Assembly: GCF_009730915.1 (NCBI RefSeq)
Contig: NC_052487.1
Span: forward strand, 18,158,529-18,222,528
Source of the DNA: Dioscorea cayenensis subsp. rotundata
Lineage: Eukaryota; Streptophyta; Magnoliopsida; Dioscoreales; Dioscoreaceae
Length of the DNA: 64,000 nucleotides
Reading direction: 5' to 3'
Below are positions 35,041-48,260 of this stretch, piece by piece. Numbering within the stretch: position 1 is the first letter of the stretch; every line of letters starts with the position of its first letter. The position numbers and the translations under genes are program-made. The notes below the pieces were generated by a model, which saw nothing but the letters and a program-made list of their open reading frames with translations, searched no databases and had not been told where the DNA came from.

Positions 35041-38000
35041 TCATTTTTCCAGCTTTTGGTATAGATCTGACAAAGCATTATAAAGAGTAGCAGCAGCGGG
35101 TGGCTTTGGTAATGACCCGAGAAGGATGTCAGATGCTTTGATCGATGAATCGCCATAAAAGCGACAATTTTCTGAGGTTCGGGTTGCCACCATGCTGCCA
35201 TTTAGCGAGCAGCCAACAAATGCACCTGAAACATGCAGAAGAATGAATAGGTGATGTGCCAGCTTCCATATGGAAAGAACAAAATATTTGGAAGGACTTG
35301 TTTGAAACAATATATAAGAGCAATCATACTTTTTGAAGAAACAATAATTATGTTCTTTGGAGCATAGTTGATGACAGGAAACTCGAGGAAATTTCAAATA
35401 CATTTCATGATATGATATGGACAAAAGACAAACAAGAGAAGCAAAGAGTACTGCAGGTCATATCATTTTCATATCTAATTTAGGAAAAGAGCACAATATA
35501 AACCTTAAGGTGTCATTGCCTGAACTTTATTATTGTAGAAAAATATTATTACCGGTTCTTAACATATTTAATCACATTTATTCAAAGAGAACAGAAAGAT
35601 TATGTGTTAACAAGGTTCAAACTTGGTACTGAAACAAATAGAGACCGTCCTTGTCTCCGATCTTCTACAACAAAAGCAGTTCATCTTTACAACAAAAGAA
35701 CATAATGGATGTAAAGTGCCATGCAGGAAATAAAGGAATAAAAAATGTGCAAGTGTCCTTTCTTTCCCAAATTGAGCGCTTATGGAGAAGTGAGACGTGT
35801 ATACCATCTCATTCAATAGATATCCATAAAAATGCAAAATTCCCAACTTGCTTACTAAGCTGGTTTTTGGTTCAAAGACAACCTTCATGAAGTGGGAAGG
35901 TGAAAGCAAGTTGACCTACAAGCCACTTTTAACAACTCATTATGTTTCAGTGTAAGTGCATGCGGAAGTGTGACTTAAGGACCATTAGCTCTTTGCTACA
36001 CAGTAACATGTTGGGAGGAAGCAAAGAGTCAGTTCACAAGTGCCACAACCGCACCTAGTTGCTCCATAACAAACATGTCTTATGGCATAACAGAAGAAAA
36101 ACATCCAAGTACAATCTAAAATTCTCGTTTTTGATTTTCCTTGTTGAGAATGGTTCTAGTCTTCTAAATAAGGCAGAGTTACAGTATAAAAACATTAAGA
36201 AAACAGAAATATTTGGGCAAGAAATACCTTTGCTACAGCTGTATGTGTAACAAGCTGCATAACCACCATCGCCAGCACGTAAATCAGCCTCAACTGCACG
36301 CCCAATAGTTCCAGCGGCCGCACTACATCCAGCACCAACAGACAAATGTGCATCTCCACTAAAAGTTTTGATGGCATCTTTGTTTCTTAGCACAATTATG
36401 AAGTCAGTCAACTCCCCTCCAGCCTGTGGGAAAAATTAAAGAATAACCAGGCAACATTTAGACATCTCTTTTTATCATTAATTAAAGTCCTTTCGAAGGT
36501 CATGCAATAAAACCAGTGATTATCTTACCTGAGCTCCCCATCCAATGCCAAAAGAAGATATAGCAGAAGGTGGAGACCAGGAACCATCCTCCCTACGAGC
36601 AATCACCAGTCCAGTCCCAATATTGTAAGTAACCATCACTCCAACTTTTACAACTGAAAGTATTGCAAGACCTTTGGCTTGTTTAAGGATAGCATCGGGA
36701 ATGGGCTTTTCTGGTCTCAGTGAACCCACCTGATCAATTATTATATTTAGGACAAGTTTTATTTTAATCCAAACCATTGAAACTTGCAACTAAGTTAGTT
36801 AAGACTAGAGTTTCTGTTATGCCAGTTTTTCAAATATAGAAAACAATCACTTCTAAACTCCTAGGGTCATAATAGCAACTCAAGCGCTAAAAGAATATTG
36901 TAATGGCCCATGGATATTGAAATTTCAACTAAAAGTCCAGCAGATTCAAGGTTGTAAAAACAATGAGCAAGATAGAAAATACTTCATTATTCTCTCCTCT
37001 TTTTTTAATTCTTTTTGCTGCTTGCACAACAAAATTCCACCACACCAGATTAAGAAGAAGTTGTGATGATGCTACATAACACCATCGAAATGGATTTCTT
37101 CAATGACATAAAATAATTTGGAAAATCAATGCAATATAGGTATTAAATGGAAAAGAGAATGAACTATTTTCGGATTATGCCAAAAGACAATATAAAAAAA
37201 CAAACAAACAAACTGGTCCAGTTCACAGACGATTATAAAGCATTCAAGTTTTGCTGAAAGACAAACGTCTAGCAACCACTTAATTAAAAACTGAAATAGG
37301 TTTTATCAAAGCAATAATAGTTGATGCACCTACATTATTTAGTAAAGGTTTTACAAGAACTTCCTAAATTTTCCTAAGATAATCTGCCAGAGCCAGTCAA
37401 AGAAATAGAAGATAGTTGACAGCTCCAACGTCTTCTCACATAGTTCCGGCTTTTGGGGCCAATATTAAACAGCAGACAACTGAACTATAAGCTAAAAGGA
37501 TGACTAGATCCTAGGTTTAAAGGAAATAAACATTTACCTTATTATAACCACGTATTGTATTTGCTGCTTTATAGATCTCATGCTCCATCGACTGTGCCCA
37601 GGGGAAGTTAAGCCACGACCGCAATGTACTGAGATCAGTCAAATCATGTGTTGGCAACTGGGATGCATGACTGACTTGATCCCTCAAGAGAGGCTGGACA
37701 GATTCAAGCCGAACACCACAGACATCACAGACCCTCTGTGGGTCAGCAGTTCTGAACTTTGAAGGCAATAAGCTCCTGCCTTTTGAGCATTCACTGCAAA
37801 ATAGCCCCCCACACAATCGGCAATGATGGCGAGAGCACATTATTGGATGAAATCGCACATTACAAAGCATGCAAGCTGAAGAACTGCTATCAGCTAGCCA
37901 TTTTGGTGGCTCTGCGTCAAGAATTTCCTTATTGATTACAATGTTTGTTTCTCTTAAGTTATGAACCATTTCACTCCAAGCTTGATCCAGAAATTGTGCT

Positions 38001-39079
38001 GATATCCAAGACATCCCACAAACACGACCAGAGGTGAGCGCACTCACTTTGCCTCGGGCCATAATTAGCATCTCAGATACAACATCCCACATGGTCATCT
38101 CCTTATTCTCTCCGGCAAAGTAGTCCCAACCAATTTCACCCTCAGGAAAGTATGCACCATTTGAGAAGAACCCCTTTTGCCAGTCCTCATGATCACTTTC
38201 CGGCAGGGGTGGCACAGAAACAGGTATCCAACAACCAGTTTCTTCATAGAGTGGAGAATCATAATAGAAGTATTTGCCAAATTTCCGAGGAACAGAATCT
38301 GGAATCATGGTAGTATCTGGTTCATTAGATTGAGAAGTTTCTGTCCCAACTGAATCATCACCAGCTAGAGGAGAGCTGTCATCATTCTTGAGCTCATCCA
38401 TGTCAGAAACCTAATCACATATTAATACACACATAAGAAGCAGCCAAAATATCCCACAATCTCAATTGTTTAAACAAGTCAAAGTTTCTCAAGCTTATGA
38501 ACCCCAAACTAATTGAAAACACAAACAAACTTTCTCCTGTCTATCTATCGTCTGAATTTTAGTAATTTTCAACGTTTCCATCCGTAAATACAGATAATTC
38601 CCATCCAGATTGACAGCATAAAAACACGAAAAACACAGAACAAACGAGAATTGTTCTTCAAAGTTGAGTTCAAATCTTTTCTAAATAGAAAATATAACCT
38701 AAATCGTATAATTCCTTTCATCAAAAGCTAAAATTTTCTGTTTTCCTGATCAATCAAACAAGAAAATAATACAAAAAAGCGAAATTTTACACACACACTG
38801 TGACACACACAAAAAGTTTCAAACTTTCCAGAAATACTACAACTCCTAAACATTAAAACCACAAATAAGCTCCCGATTATAGATACCAAGCAAAGAAATC
38901 AATAAAAAAACAAGTGAATAAGACGTTACCCTAGGAGAATACTCAGGCTTCTCCCGCATCAATTCATGAACCACCGAAACCCTATCCTTCTCCTCCTCCC
39001 GCTCATGAACCTCTCCGGTCAACCCCGTCAAAGGCTCCACTGCGTCGATCACCGGGTAAAGCTTCTTCTCCTCCGCCAT
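35041..39079 (-). CDS. CFS1: CFS1-like FYVE/SYLF-domain endosomal protein
   Basis: Five exons, all with GT-AG borders and continuous frame: 38930-39079, 37538-38410, 36529-36729, 36228-36423 and 35041-35225; 534 residues. The start MAEEKKLYPVIDAVEPLTGL is the only in-frame ATG of exon 1. A FYVE zinc finger lies at about residues 221-285 (W-x-x-D, CMLC, the basic RHHCRLCGG ligand motif, C-x-x-C pairs ending CDVCG), which binds phosphatidylinositol 3-phosphate. A SYLF (Ysc84-like) domain fills about 310-534 (KQAKGLAILSV, GIGWGAQ, VGAGCSAAAGTIGR, DLRAGDGGYAACYTYSCSKG). This FYVE plus SYLF pairing is that of Arabidopsis CFS1/CFS2, which act on late endosomes and autophagosomes with actin and ESCRT partners. 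No lesion is visible. It is convergent with the BZR1-like gene. Confidence 0.92.
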
Positions 39080-41699
39080 GAGCACCAAAATTAAGGATTC
39101 ACAGCCCCCTTCACCCCCGATCGGCCATCAATCGTCGAAGAAACCTTGAGAAATACGAAGGAGGTTGCGGGAAGCGAAGGAATCCTGAATAGAGTTTTCT
39201 ATCGAAAACACGAAAAAGAGAGAATTAAAAAAATTAAAAGTTAAAAATAAAAATAGATGCATCTCATCCGTAGAATAAACTTTAAGATCCGTGCACGGAA
39301 ATTTGAGTGTTGATCTCAAGGCAAAAGGATAATCTCTTATTTTGGAGACTTTAGATAATTGGGGTAATAATTGATAGGTTGTGTTAACTTATGATATTCT
39401 TAAAAAAAATAGTAAAAGCTTTTATCTTATTATTTAATTTGATCTATAATTTCAAATATGAAACAAATTTACCATTTTTTGATATTTGTGTAAATAATCA
39501 GTTATTAATAAATATTTTGATTGTTGGTGATAGTTAAAGGGGGGTTTTTTAATAAATGTGGGTAAATCTCAAACCCCTCAATTCTTGAGTTAGGATGAAT
39601 TTAAATCCTTAACTTTTTAACTTGGGAAGAGAATTAAATATGACATATCAATATTAATTTTAATTATAAAAAAAATAAATAAATTTGTTTGATAAATTAT
39701 TATTAATAAGTGTGAGGTTAAGATAAAATAAAAGAAAATTATTTCTTGAACACTGTTGTAGCCATTTTATTTCGAATTTATTTGTTAAAATATGTATTTT
39801 AAATGTTCATCGCAATTTTTTTTTTAAAGAAAAAGAAGGTAACATATGGCCAATCTAATATTTTATTTATTTTTTTAATATTTATCAATGTTTGGAAATC
39901 TTGACTAATTAGTGCACAGAAGTGCTTACTCAAGTATGCTTAAATTCTACTTCTAAGGACAAGACTCACTTATTTGTGATTTTTATATATAACTATCATT
40001 TTGTTAACAAAGTTATTATAGGTAAACACTAAGATTAAACATTGCTTCTCAAAAAAGCGCATGCCTAATATTTTTCTTTTTCTTCTTTGGAGATTATTAT
40101 TAATCCAAAAACTAAATTTTCACTTGGCATCATCAAAATGCATTGGAGTACTCTTTTTTTATTTCTCATGAATATGGATAAGGTAAAAACTCTTAATTCG
40201 TGAGTTTTATTGAAAAATGGTGATAAACCACTCATTTCAACCAATGTTAAAAGGAGTTGATCCCTCAATTTATCACTTGGCAAAGAAAAAGAGTTATCAA
40301 AATGGTAATTAGGAGAGATTCAAACTTTGAACTTTGATTTAGGAAGATAATAATACACCAACTCTAATATTCTTGGGTTTGGTGTTTATTTGTTTAGTTT
40401 ATAATCTTTTAGTAAATATAGAAATTTAATCCTAAACTTTTAAGTAGACCTGTCTATTGGGTGGGCTGGCCTGTATTCTGCCTGGACCGACAGTGAGATT
40501 GGAATAGTGTAGCGGCGGTTGAGGAGTTGATTGAGGGTGCAGCGTGCCAGCGGACTAAGGAAATCTGTAAAAGGGAAGCAGCGAGAGCACAACGCCATGC
40601 ACATGGACATGAGTGGAATAAAAGGGAAGTGATGGATGTGAAGTTTTTTTCTTGAAAATGCTGATTAGGAGAGAGAGTAAACAATGTGGATCCAGAATTA
40701 TTCGGCATTTGAGTTCAGTTTATCACATCAGTCTAAATAGCATTTCTCTTTATATATATAAATATATAAATATAGGTCCAGTCCGAACAGATTTATAGGA
40801 ATAGTTGGTCCATTTTTGAGAGAGAGAGAGAGAGAGGCACGGCCAAAGAACTGATGTAGTCTAGAACAACTGGCAAGAACACCTACCTTATTTTTCATTT
40901 TTTTTTAATAATGAATTTCACTCCTCGCAAAATCTATGCTATAATTTTTCATATACAGAAAACATTACCTAGAATAAAACTGAAAAATAAGTTCATATCT
41001 ACAATTATAATTTATAAAAAAAAAATCCAACACCTCAAAGAAAAAATCACTTAATTTGGAAATCAAACAAAAAAATCTTAATTGACTAAAATATTGCATT
41101 TTAGTCCCCAAACAAATTTAATACCATGCTTACTTGTATATATAAAATTCATAGCCATCATCTTCCTAATTTCTCTCCTTTTTTTTCTTTATTAATTTAT
41201 TTTCTCTTTTTAGCATTCCTAGCAACAACATTTGCTCATTTGACTCAACTGCCAAAACATATCCAAGACATCATTTCTTTTCCTAAATCTTTTATTTTCC
41301 TTAACTTTCTTTATATATATATATATATATATTAAAAATTCACATTTTAATAATATATATATTTTTAATAATAGATGTACAATATAAGAATAATATAAAA
41401 GTCTCGATGAACAATACTTGAAACAGTATTATCGGGAGAGGAATTTGAACCCTTGATCTCCTCCTTTTACATTTTGGTGTTATACTATTGAAAGCTATCC
41501 AATAAATGACTATATATAATAAAACCCACAAATTCATAACATCCCCAATAAAAATTAAAATAAAAAAATCATGAGTGCGTTCCATACTTCCATCAAACAA
41601 ATTGAAAGAATAAGCTCTATTAATCATACAACAAATTCCCAAATTTAAATTCAGGTAGATCCTGAAATTCCAAAAATACCCATTGAGAAAAAGACTTAA
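39080..41699. other. Spacer with upstream region of the CFS1-like gene
   Basis: No gene is recognised. It includes a short GA run at 40820-40835 and a TA run at 41313-41330. Confidence 0.55.
41425..41510 (-). other. tRNA-like / SINE-head relic
   Basis: In minus-strand sense the segment contains GGATAGCTTTCAATAGTATA then GGGTTCAAATTCC, the second resembling a tRNA B box. The A box is poor, and there is no clear poly-A tail or target duplication. It could be a degenerate SINE or chance. Confidence 0.25.
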
Positions 41700-42548
41700 C
41701 TAACCTTCACCTCCGGCGTATCTCCGGCGAGATACCAAAGCAATGGAGTCCCTCACATCCTCGCAGCGATGAAGACCAACATCCAAGAACTCCATCACCC
41801 TCCAGAGCTCCCGATCTCCAAGATCATCAACGAAGGGGCTCACCGGCAGGGCGTTCTCCGGCTGCAACGCGTACGCGTTCGGATTATCATCGACGATAAC
41901 CACCTGATCCAACACTCTCCCCACTCCGGCGAGATCCTTCACGAATTTGCCCATCCATTTCCCTGCAAGAATCTCTATACAATCGATGGGAAATCAGCTC
42001 GCCGGATGGATCCAATTGGTTGAGCACCAACGACGCGTACTCCTTCAACCCCGCCGTGAAGATCACCGCCTCAAAGGACTTCGAGATCGCCTTCAGGAAC
42101 TCATCCACCCCCGGCCGCTTCAGCACGTAGAAGGTCATGATCCGGCCGTCGATCATCGGATGGACGGTAAAATCGTACTTTGCCGGTGGGGGATCGGTTT
42201 GGGAATGGACTAGGGTTTCATCTAGATCGAGGATTATGGTTTTCTTTCTCTCGTTGGCGGTGTTTTCCAGTGGATAGAGGAGGGGTTCGTCGGAGAGAGG
42301 GGTTAGACGGCGGTAGCCGCCGGGTTTGCGGGGGAGTTTGGTGGGGGTGCCGAGGACGGCGAGGCGGGTGAAGAGCTTGAGGAGATGGCGGCGGCATGAG
42401 CGGAGAGAGCGGTCGATGGAGGAGGCGATGGGCGGAGGGGGCGGTGGTGAGAGATTTGAAAGGGAGATTTCTTGCGTCGGCGCTGGTGGTGCTTCGGGCT
42501 GGGCTTCTTCGGAGTTACCTTTCTCTTTCTGGAGATCTTGGAAACCAT
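41700..42548 (-). CDS. SCP1-like small phosphatase (CTD phosphatase family), frame broken
   Basis: A single-exon gene of about 280 residues. The N-terminus MVSKISRKRKVTPKKP is lysine/arginine-rich. The catalytic part (another frame) runs TIILDLDETLVHS, with the D-x-D-x-T nucleophile motif, then FYVLKRPGVDEFL, AVIFTAGLKEYA, LYRDSC, and finally VVIVDDNPNAYALQPENALP ending in GGEG. These are all blocks of the FCP/SCP HAD phosphatases that act on phosphoserine proteins. The frame changes twice: between the basic N-terminus and SIDRSLRSC (near a run of G at 42436-42440), and at EMDG|KFVKD, where GGG (CCC on this strand, 41950-41952) has one base too many. As written it would make only an N-terminal peptide. 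Either an assembly error or a young pseudogene. Confidence 0.85.
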
Positions 42549-44859
42549 TTCAAGCTCCTTCTTTTTTTTTTGGGGTGGTTTTGATCTGAATTTTATTGGG
42601 GTTGAGGGTTTGAAGCTGTTTGTGGGGAAGAAGGAGACAACGGTCGGAAAATCGTGGGAGTTTATTAGTTTTGAAATTTGGGTTTTTGGGTCTAACGGTC
42701 GAATTGCTGGATGGGTTGTCATTTTGTTTGGATTTTTGAGTTTTTTTCTTGTTAATTAATTTAATTATCTTAATCAATGATAATAAATTTGGCGCAATTA
42801 TGTCATGGCTAGATTTTTTTTTTTTAAAAAAAATAATTATAACCTTTTCTTCACAATATATAATATAAAATCACATCTTTCAAGTTGTTAAAATTCAAGG
42901 GTAGTGTAAAACGATATATATATAATCTTTAGAAATTCATAAAATATCATCCTGGCACTCTATCTTGATCATCCTTATGCTTGTTATCGTAAGTTTAATT
43001 TGTAAATGAGAACCACAAAAACAATATAAATACTATAAAAATGATTGAGTTATAATGTAAATGCCTGTATTATTACTATTATTATTTAAAAAAATAGATA
43101 AATCACAAGTATGTATTATTAGAGAATAGGTACATAAAAAAAAATTTTTACTGGGTACAACAAAATAAGTAGCAACAACAATAAAAGTGTATTATTTTAT
43201 ATTTGATATTCAATCAACACAAAAAATTTTATGTTATTCAACAAAATTATTATTATTATTTTTTGAGACTAGTATATTAAAGATAATTTGGTTATTTTAT
43301 ATATTAACTTAGAATTGTGTTTTTTTCGGCTGTGTGTGCATTTTAACAAATTTTTTTTACTATGATTATTTAATAAAAAAATTATCGAACAAAAATTCTC
43401 CAGTCGATATTTATAAAAAAGCTCGAGATTCAAAGATTCTCGATGCTATTTTTTTTCGACATAAAGTGATGATGCGTAAATGTAGATATTAATCGGGTCG
43501 ACTCTCGCTTTTTTAGCGAAAAATACCAAATTTTTAAGCTGAAACCCATAATTTTAAGTGGAAAAGTCAAATTTTAAACGTAAATGTGTTTATATGTTAA
43601 GTGAAAACTTATGTAGTTAGTCGAAAATACCAAATTTTTAAGCTGAAACTAATAATTTTTAAGCGGAAAAGTCAAATTTTTAAATGCAAATGTCTTTATA
43701 TGTTAAGTGAAAAATTTATATGATTAAACGAAAACACGCAATGTTAAATGAAACTATATTTTTTAAACGGAAGTACATGTTGTAAAAATAGAATAAACTA
43801 ATGTAGTAGTTCGCATTAATTGAAAAGTACATCGTCACGATTGAAAAAAATAAGTCATCAAAAAAAGGAGGGACTGTCTGGCAAATTCAAATGTCAGAGG
43901 GTCTGTCTAGGATGTTTTGAAACTTTCAGGAACTAAAAAATAAATTTCCCAAAAATTTATGAAATTGTGCTGTATATAATTAACTTTGTACATTGGACTC
44001 TTACTTTATTTTTCAAAATATCTAATAGTGTTAAATAAATTATAGTATAACATCAAAATTTTATGTTGCAAACGAAACTGTTAAATTAGTGTAGTCTAAG
44101 TTTTTTTTAATAAATAAGTGATAAAAGCTTTTTATTTAAAAGAAGTTAGGAACATATATTAAAATAGAGTTAATATCTTAACACACTAATATCATCACCA
44201 ACTGTAGTTTAAGTAAAAAATAAAAAAACATAAAAAAATTAAAATCAGATGTTTCATGAATGAATTTATTAAAGCATTGTCCAATAAAACTCATTAATTT
44301 TTTTATAACAAATAGGCAACAAATGCTCCCTAGTTAAGAGAAGTCAAACGTGGGCAAAATTTTTCAAGTAGTCACCTAACTTTAATGTTGTATCAAATCG
44401 GTCATTGAATTTTAATTTAAATCAATTTGGTCACTAGTTTTTTAATTTCATTTCACCGGCTAATCATCGTCTATTTTTTTCAGTGCCCTTTGCTTATGTG
44501 GCACTCGACATGCTCAGTTGACAAGTCCATGTCAGCAGCTTAATTTAAATGGCCGCCACGTCAACATTTTTCTTTCCCCATTTTCGCTTCAAACTTTGAA
44601 AGAAAACAATGGCATTCCACTTTCCAAATCTCTTCAACAAGCCACAAACAAACTTTTTGCTCATGCCAAGTAAAACAAAAATCTCCGCTTGAGTTCTTAG
44701 AGGATTGCTTGTTGTCTGCGAACTAAGTGATCGTCATGGCCCCACACCTCGTGGGAAGCCCATCTCTCTCCTCTTTTTCCGTTGCTCCCCTCCCTCTCCG
44801 TTCTCAAGGAACCATAGTAGCTTCAGCAAGGTGAGCCATGGTAGCATTACGTACGCGTT
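42549..44859. other. Spacer with short repeats
   Basis: No gene is seen. It holds a two-copy repeat at 43517-43735 and, at 44350-44570, sequence resembling common plant MITE ends (agtcacctaac, ggtcact). Confidence 0.5.
43517..43735. repeat. Two-copy tandem repeat, period about 104 bp
   Basis: The unit begins cgaaaaataccaaattttta (43518) and recurs at 43622. It includes agctgaaac, ggaaaagtcaaattt and tttatatgttaagtgaaaa in both copies, with about 10% differences. Confidence 0.85.
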
Positions 44860-46147
44860 TAGGGCTGTAAACGAGCCGAGTCGAGCTTTGCCTTGTTCAT
44901 GCTTAGCTCGTTACTATTTAATCGAGTTCGAGCTCGAGCCGAGCTTTTTTCGAGCTTTATTTTTCATGTTCAAGCTTGGCTCGTTACTATTTTAACCGAG
45001 CTCGAGCTCTAATCGAGCTTATTTTGAGCTTCATGCTCGAGCTCAACTTGTTAAGAAAATTCGAAGCTTAGACTGACTATTTTTTTATACTCTATTTTTT
45101 AATTTAGTAAATTATCATTTAAACCTTATTTAATGAATCATTATCTAGTGTGACTCAACTCGATTTAAGTTTGAGGATCATTTTAGTAAAAGAATAATTT
45201 AAGCTTGTTTATGGAATCATTAAGGTTTGAGTTCAAACTTGTTAAAATATTCATTAAATAAGTTAACAAATAATTGTAGTAATAACAAAAATAAACATTG
45301 TGATGCAACTATCTATAAATATTTTTTTTTGTAATATTATTAACGATCCGGTAAATAAGCTTGTTTATGACACTATAAATGATTATATTAATGATTGTTA
45401 TAAATAAAATTGTAAATGATATTAGAAGCGAGCTTTTAATTATACAATAAATGAGTTGTTCACAAGATTTAATGAGCCGAACTTGGTGTTGTTTTTTTTT
45501 TTTACAAAAGGAACAGACAACCCGAAGGCCCTGCTAAACCGTCAGGGGCGTGCACAAGCCTCAATGGAGCAAGTGGGGGCGGGACCTGCGTGCACATGGG
45601 CGCTGGGACCACCCGCACACAACCACCGCTCATATCTCCCAGAAACGTGCCATTAGACGAGAATCGAACTCTCACCATTCATTGAAGAGCTCTATCGGCG
45701 ATCCTTATACCAATAGACCATTTGGTCGTTGGCAACTTGGTGTTGTTCAAGCTTGGCTTGTTTATCTTACAAGCTCATTTAACTTAATGAACTAGCTGAC
45801 CCGAGCTTTTAACGAGCTGAGCCTTCAAATAGTAGTTTAGAGCCCTATATATGTGACTCAAATTGACAACAATAACATAGTCACATATACACCTTAATAT
45901 ACATATATATATATATATATATATAAACGAGCTCACAACCAAGCTTATAAACGAGCTTGTTCATGAGCTGTGTTTATGAGCTAAAACGAGCCGAGCTTTC
46001 AGCTGCTCAAACTTGGCTCGTTTATTAATCGAGCTTGAAAATAATATTAAAACTTAGCTCGTTTACAATATGAGCTTAACACAAACAAGCCCTTATCAAG
46101 CCGAACACCGAGCCGCTCACAAACAACTCGGCTCAAATACACCCCTA
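44860..46147. mobile_element. hAT-type non-autonomous element (host of a SINE)
   Basis: The ends TAGGGCTGTAAACGAGCCGAG and (right end, reverse complement) TAGGGGTGTATTTGAGCCGAG are inverted repeats. The flanking octamers TACGCGTT and CACGCATT match at six of eight positions. Both arms are packed with gagctcg / gagccgagc units. A 242-bp SINE is inserted at 45492-45733. No transposase is present. Confidence 0.75.
45492..45733 (-). mobile_element. tRNA-derived SINE with target-site duplication
   Basis: On the minus strand the element starts near GCCAACGACCAAATGGTCTA, has an A box-like TGGTCTATTGGTATAAGG and, about 45 nt on, a B box GAGTTCGATTCTC, and ends in a run of 12 A (T run 45492-45503 here). 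The 12-bp repeat AACTTGGTGTTG lies on both sides (45480-45491 and 45734-45745) and is perfect. Length, Pol III boxes, 3' A-tail and duplication together define a plant SINE. It sits inside the hAT-type element, so it is the younger insertion. Confidence 0.9.
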
Positions 46148-46480
46148 CACGCATTCTCTCTTTGTTTAACTCTACATTTATGCATATTTGATTGACATTG
46201 TAGTTAATATTTGGAGACACCAATACTTTCACCAGCCTTGTAGTTTAAAAAGAAAATAAAAGAATAAAAATTTGATTTGATTTGATTTTTTTTTTAAAAC
46301 TTATTATTAAAGCGCTGCCCAGTTAAATTCATTTTTACCGTTTTAACATTCTCATTTTAAAACTAGCAGCCGCCAGGATTGACCGGCAAGTGTCGGTTTA
46401 TTATCGGGTCGGATTCGGATCAAGTAGGATCCAAAATCCGGTTTCGTTCCTCGCCTCTTATCATATCTTCTCACGGGCTC

Positions 46481-46487
46481 TATATAA
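46481..46487 (+). promoter_or_regulatory. TATA box of ELOF1
   Basis: TATATAAA-type sequence in the context ggctctatataaaccatcc, about 75 bases before the donor of the leader intron. Confidence 0.65.
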
Positions 46488-46558
46488 ACCATCCCCATTC
46501 GCCCCCCTTTTGCTATTCGTTGCTCGCCCCTTCCAATCTTCTTCGCGATTTCTCCAAG

Positions 46559-48239
46559 GTATGATCTTTAGTTTATCTCGCCTTTTCGTTTTTTGAGCAT
46601 AAATTTGGTTCTGTTCTTAGATTTTTCAGGTTGCTTGCTTGATTTGTTGAGGTTTTCATCATTTTAAGTGATTATAGGGTTTCCGATGTTCTTTTGGCGC
46701 TTTTAAATTGATTAAGCATCAGTTTAGGTGTTTTTTTTTACCCTATGGGTCTCTTATGCCGATTACTGTATCAGCTTGCGATTTGATTTTGCTTGATTTG
46801 AAGCATGGGCGGTGATTTCTTCCTGGTTTGGGTCGCCTAGGGTTTGAAAAGGTTGGGTCTTGCAGAAAGTCGTCTTTTTTGGTTTTGAGATTTTATTTTA
46901 TTCTTAGAAACTTGATCTGTCTGAGACTATAAACATCTAAATTATTTGCTTGGTTTCCCCAATTTTTGTCTTGAGGTAGGGATGTTTGGAAATTCCCTGA
47001 TGTGTTGGGATTATGATATCACAGCTGATCAGTGTCGTGAACAAGATCCGAATTTTCTCACTTTGTAGTTAGTGAAAGACATTTTAGTGGAATGATTCTT
47101 GGATTGAATGTGCATCACTTGCATGATTTCATTAATTGTATGCTTTTGTCAGGAAGTGTTGGGTTGTCTCCTTGAGAAAAGTTTCTCAAATAAGGCAATG
47201 TTTTGTTCAACGAGAATGCATTCACAATTTGTTTTATTCTCTTTGATTTATCGAATCTGACAAGATTGTCGTTTAGCGCCTCAATTTTTGGTTGGAATGG
47301 CATTCTTGTTTGGTTTTATAAGAAAAATGATGGTTAGAGCCTTGATAGCACTTTGTCTTGAGTTTATATCTTTGACCATTCTATGAGGACTTGTTTGTTA
47401 TTCATTTAACACTCACCTTGTCCATTGGTTTGTTCAAATCCAAGAACTATGAACTCGGTTGAACATCTTCTCAATGTATTTAGACTTGACCACTTGGGAT
47501 TGTTTGTTGAAAAATCTTATCCCATGTCCAAGATTTGGGAACTTGGTTGTTCATGGACAGCTGAATACATTGTGATCTATATTTCTTTTAACTTTAATTG
47601 TTAAATCGGATTGTCCTGCATTGATCTACTGGTTAGACTAGCACCTCAGCCGAATGTTGAGTTCAGCTGTTATTAAACTTGTGTAGTTTGGCATGGGAAA
47701 AGAAGAGATGATTTCTATCTCAGAAACATAACCGATTGTCTTACTTTGTTTGTATAATTTGGCATCCTACGTTAGTAATCTTAGATGGATCATAAATGAG
47801 TGACCACTTAATTGTAGTTTTGAAAGTTGCCACGTGGCGGATGGACATTTTATTTTCATTTTTACAGTTAGGAGCTTGAAAAATTAAATTTGCATTTACC
47901 TCTCTTTGGACGCTTATTACCTGAAGGAAGTTAACACAAAGTGCCTGCCTTCCTGTCTTTTTTCTTCTCAAAGAGTGAAAAGCTTCCAACTTGAATTTAA
48001 GGCTGTGAAGCTTTTTGACATTAGTATGTAAAGTTTAAATTAACTAAACCATGGGTCTATCTGTGCTTCTGGTCCTTCAAAATTTTAGGATTCATTACAT
48101 GCCTTCAGGTTTATCTTAATATTTTATCCTTGTTCTAATCATCCTTTTGGCAGTTATTTATTTGCTTGTTATTCCAACCACATGCATATTTACTATTTTT
48201 TCCTTGTTCTTTTGTGTTGTCATTATTCCAAAGTTGCAG
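46559..48239 (+). other. ELOF1 5'-UTR intron
   Basis: Donor CCAAG|GTATGA and acceptor TTGCAG|TAAGG frame a 1,681-bp intron that ends 21 bases before the ATG. Long leader introns of this kind often raise expression of plant housekeeping genes. Small open frames inside it are not genes. Confidence 0.75.
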
Positions 48240-48260
48240 TAAGGTTGGAGCCATTCTATC

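Noticed and set aside
42303..42759. Plus-strand glycine/arginine-rich frames opposite the phosphatase
   Set aside because: Complementary-strand artefacts of GC-rich codons; no family match.
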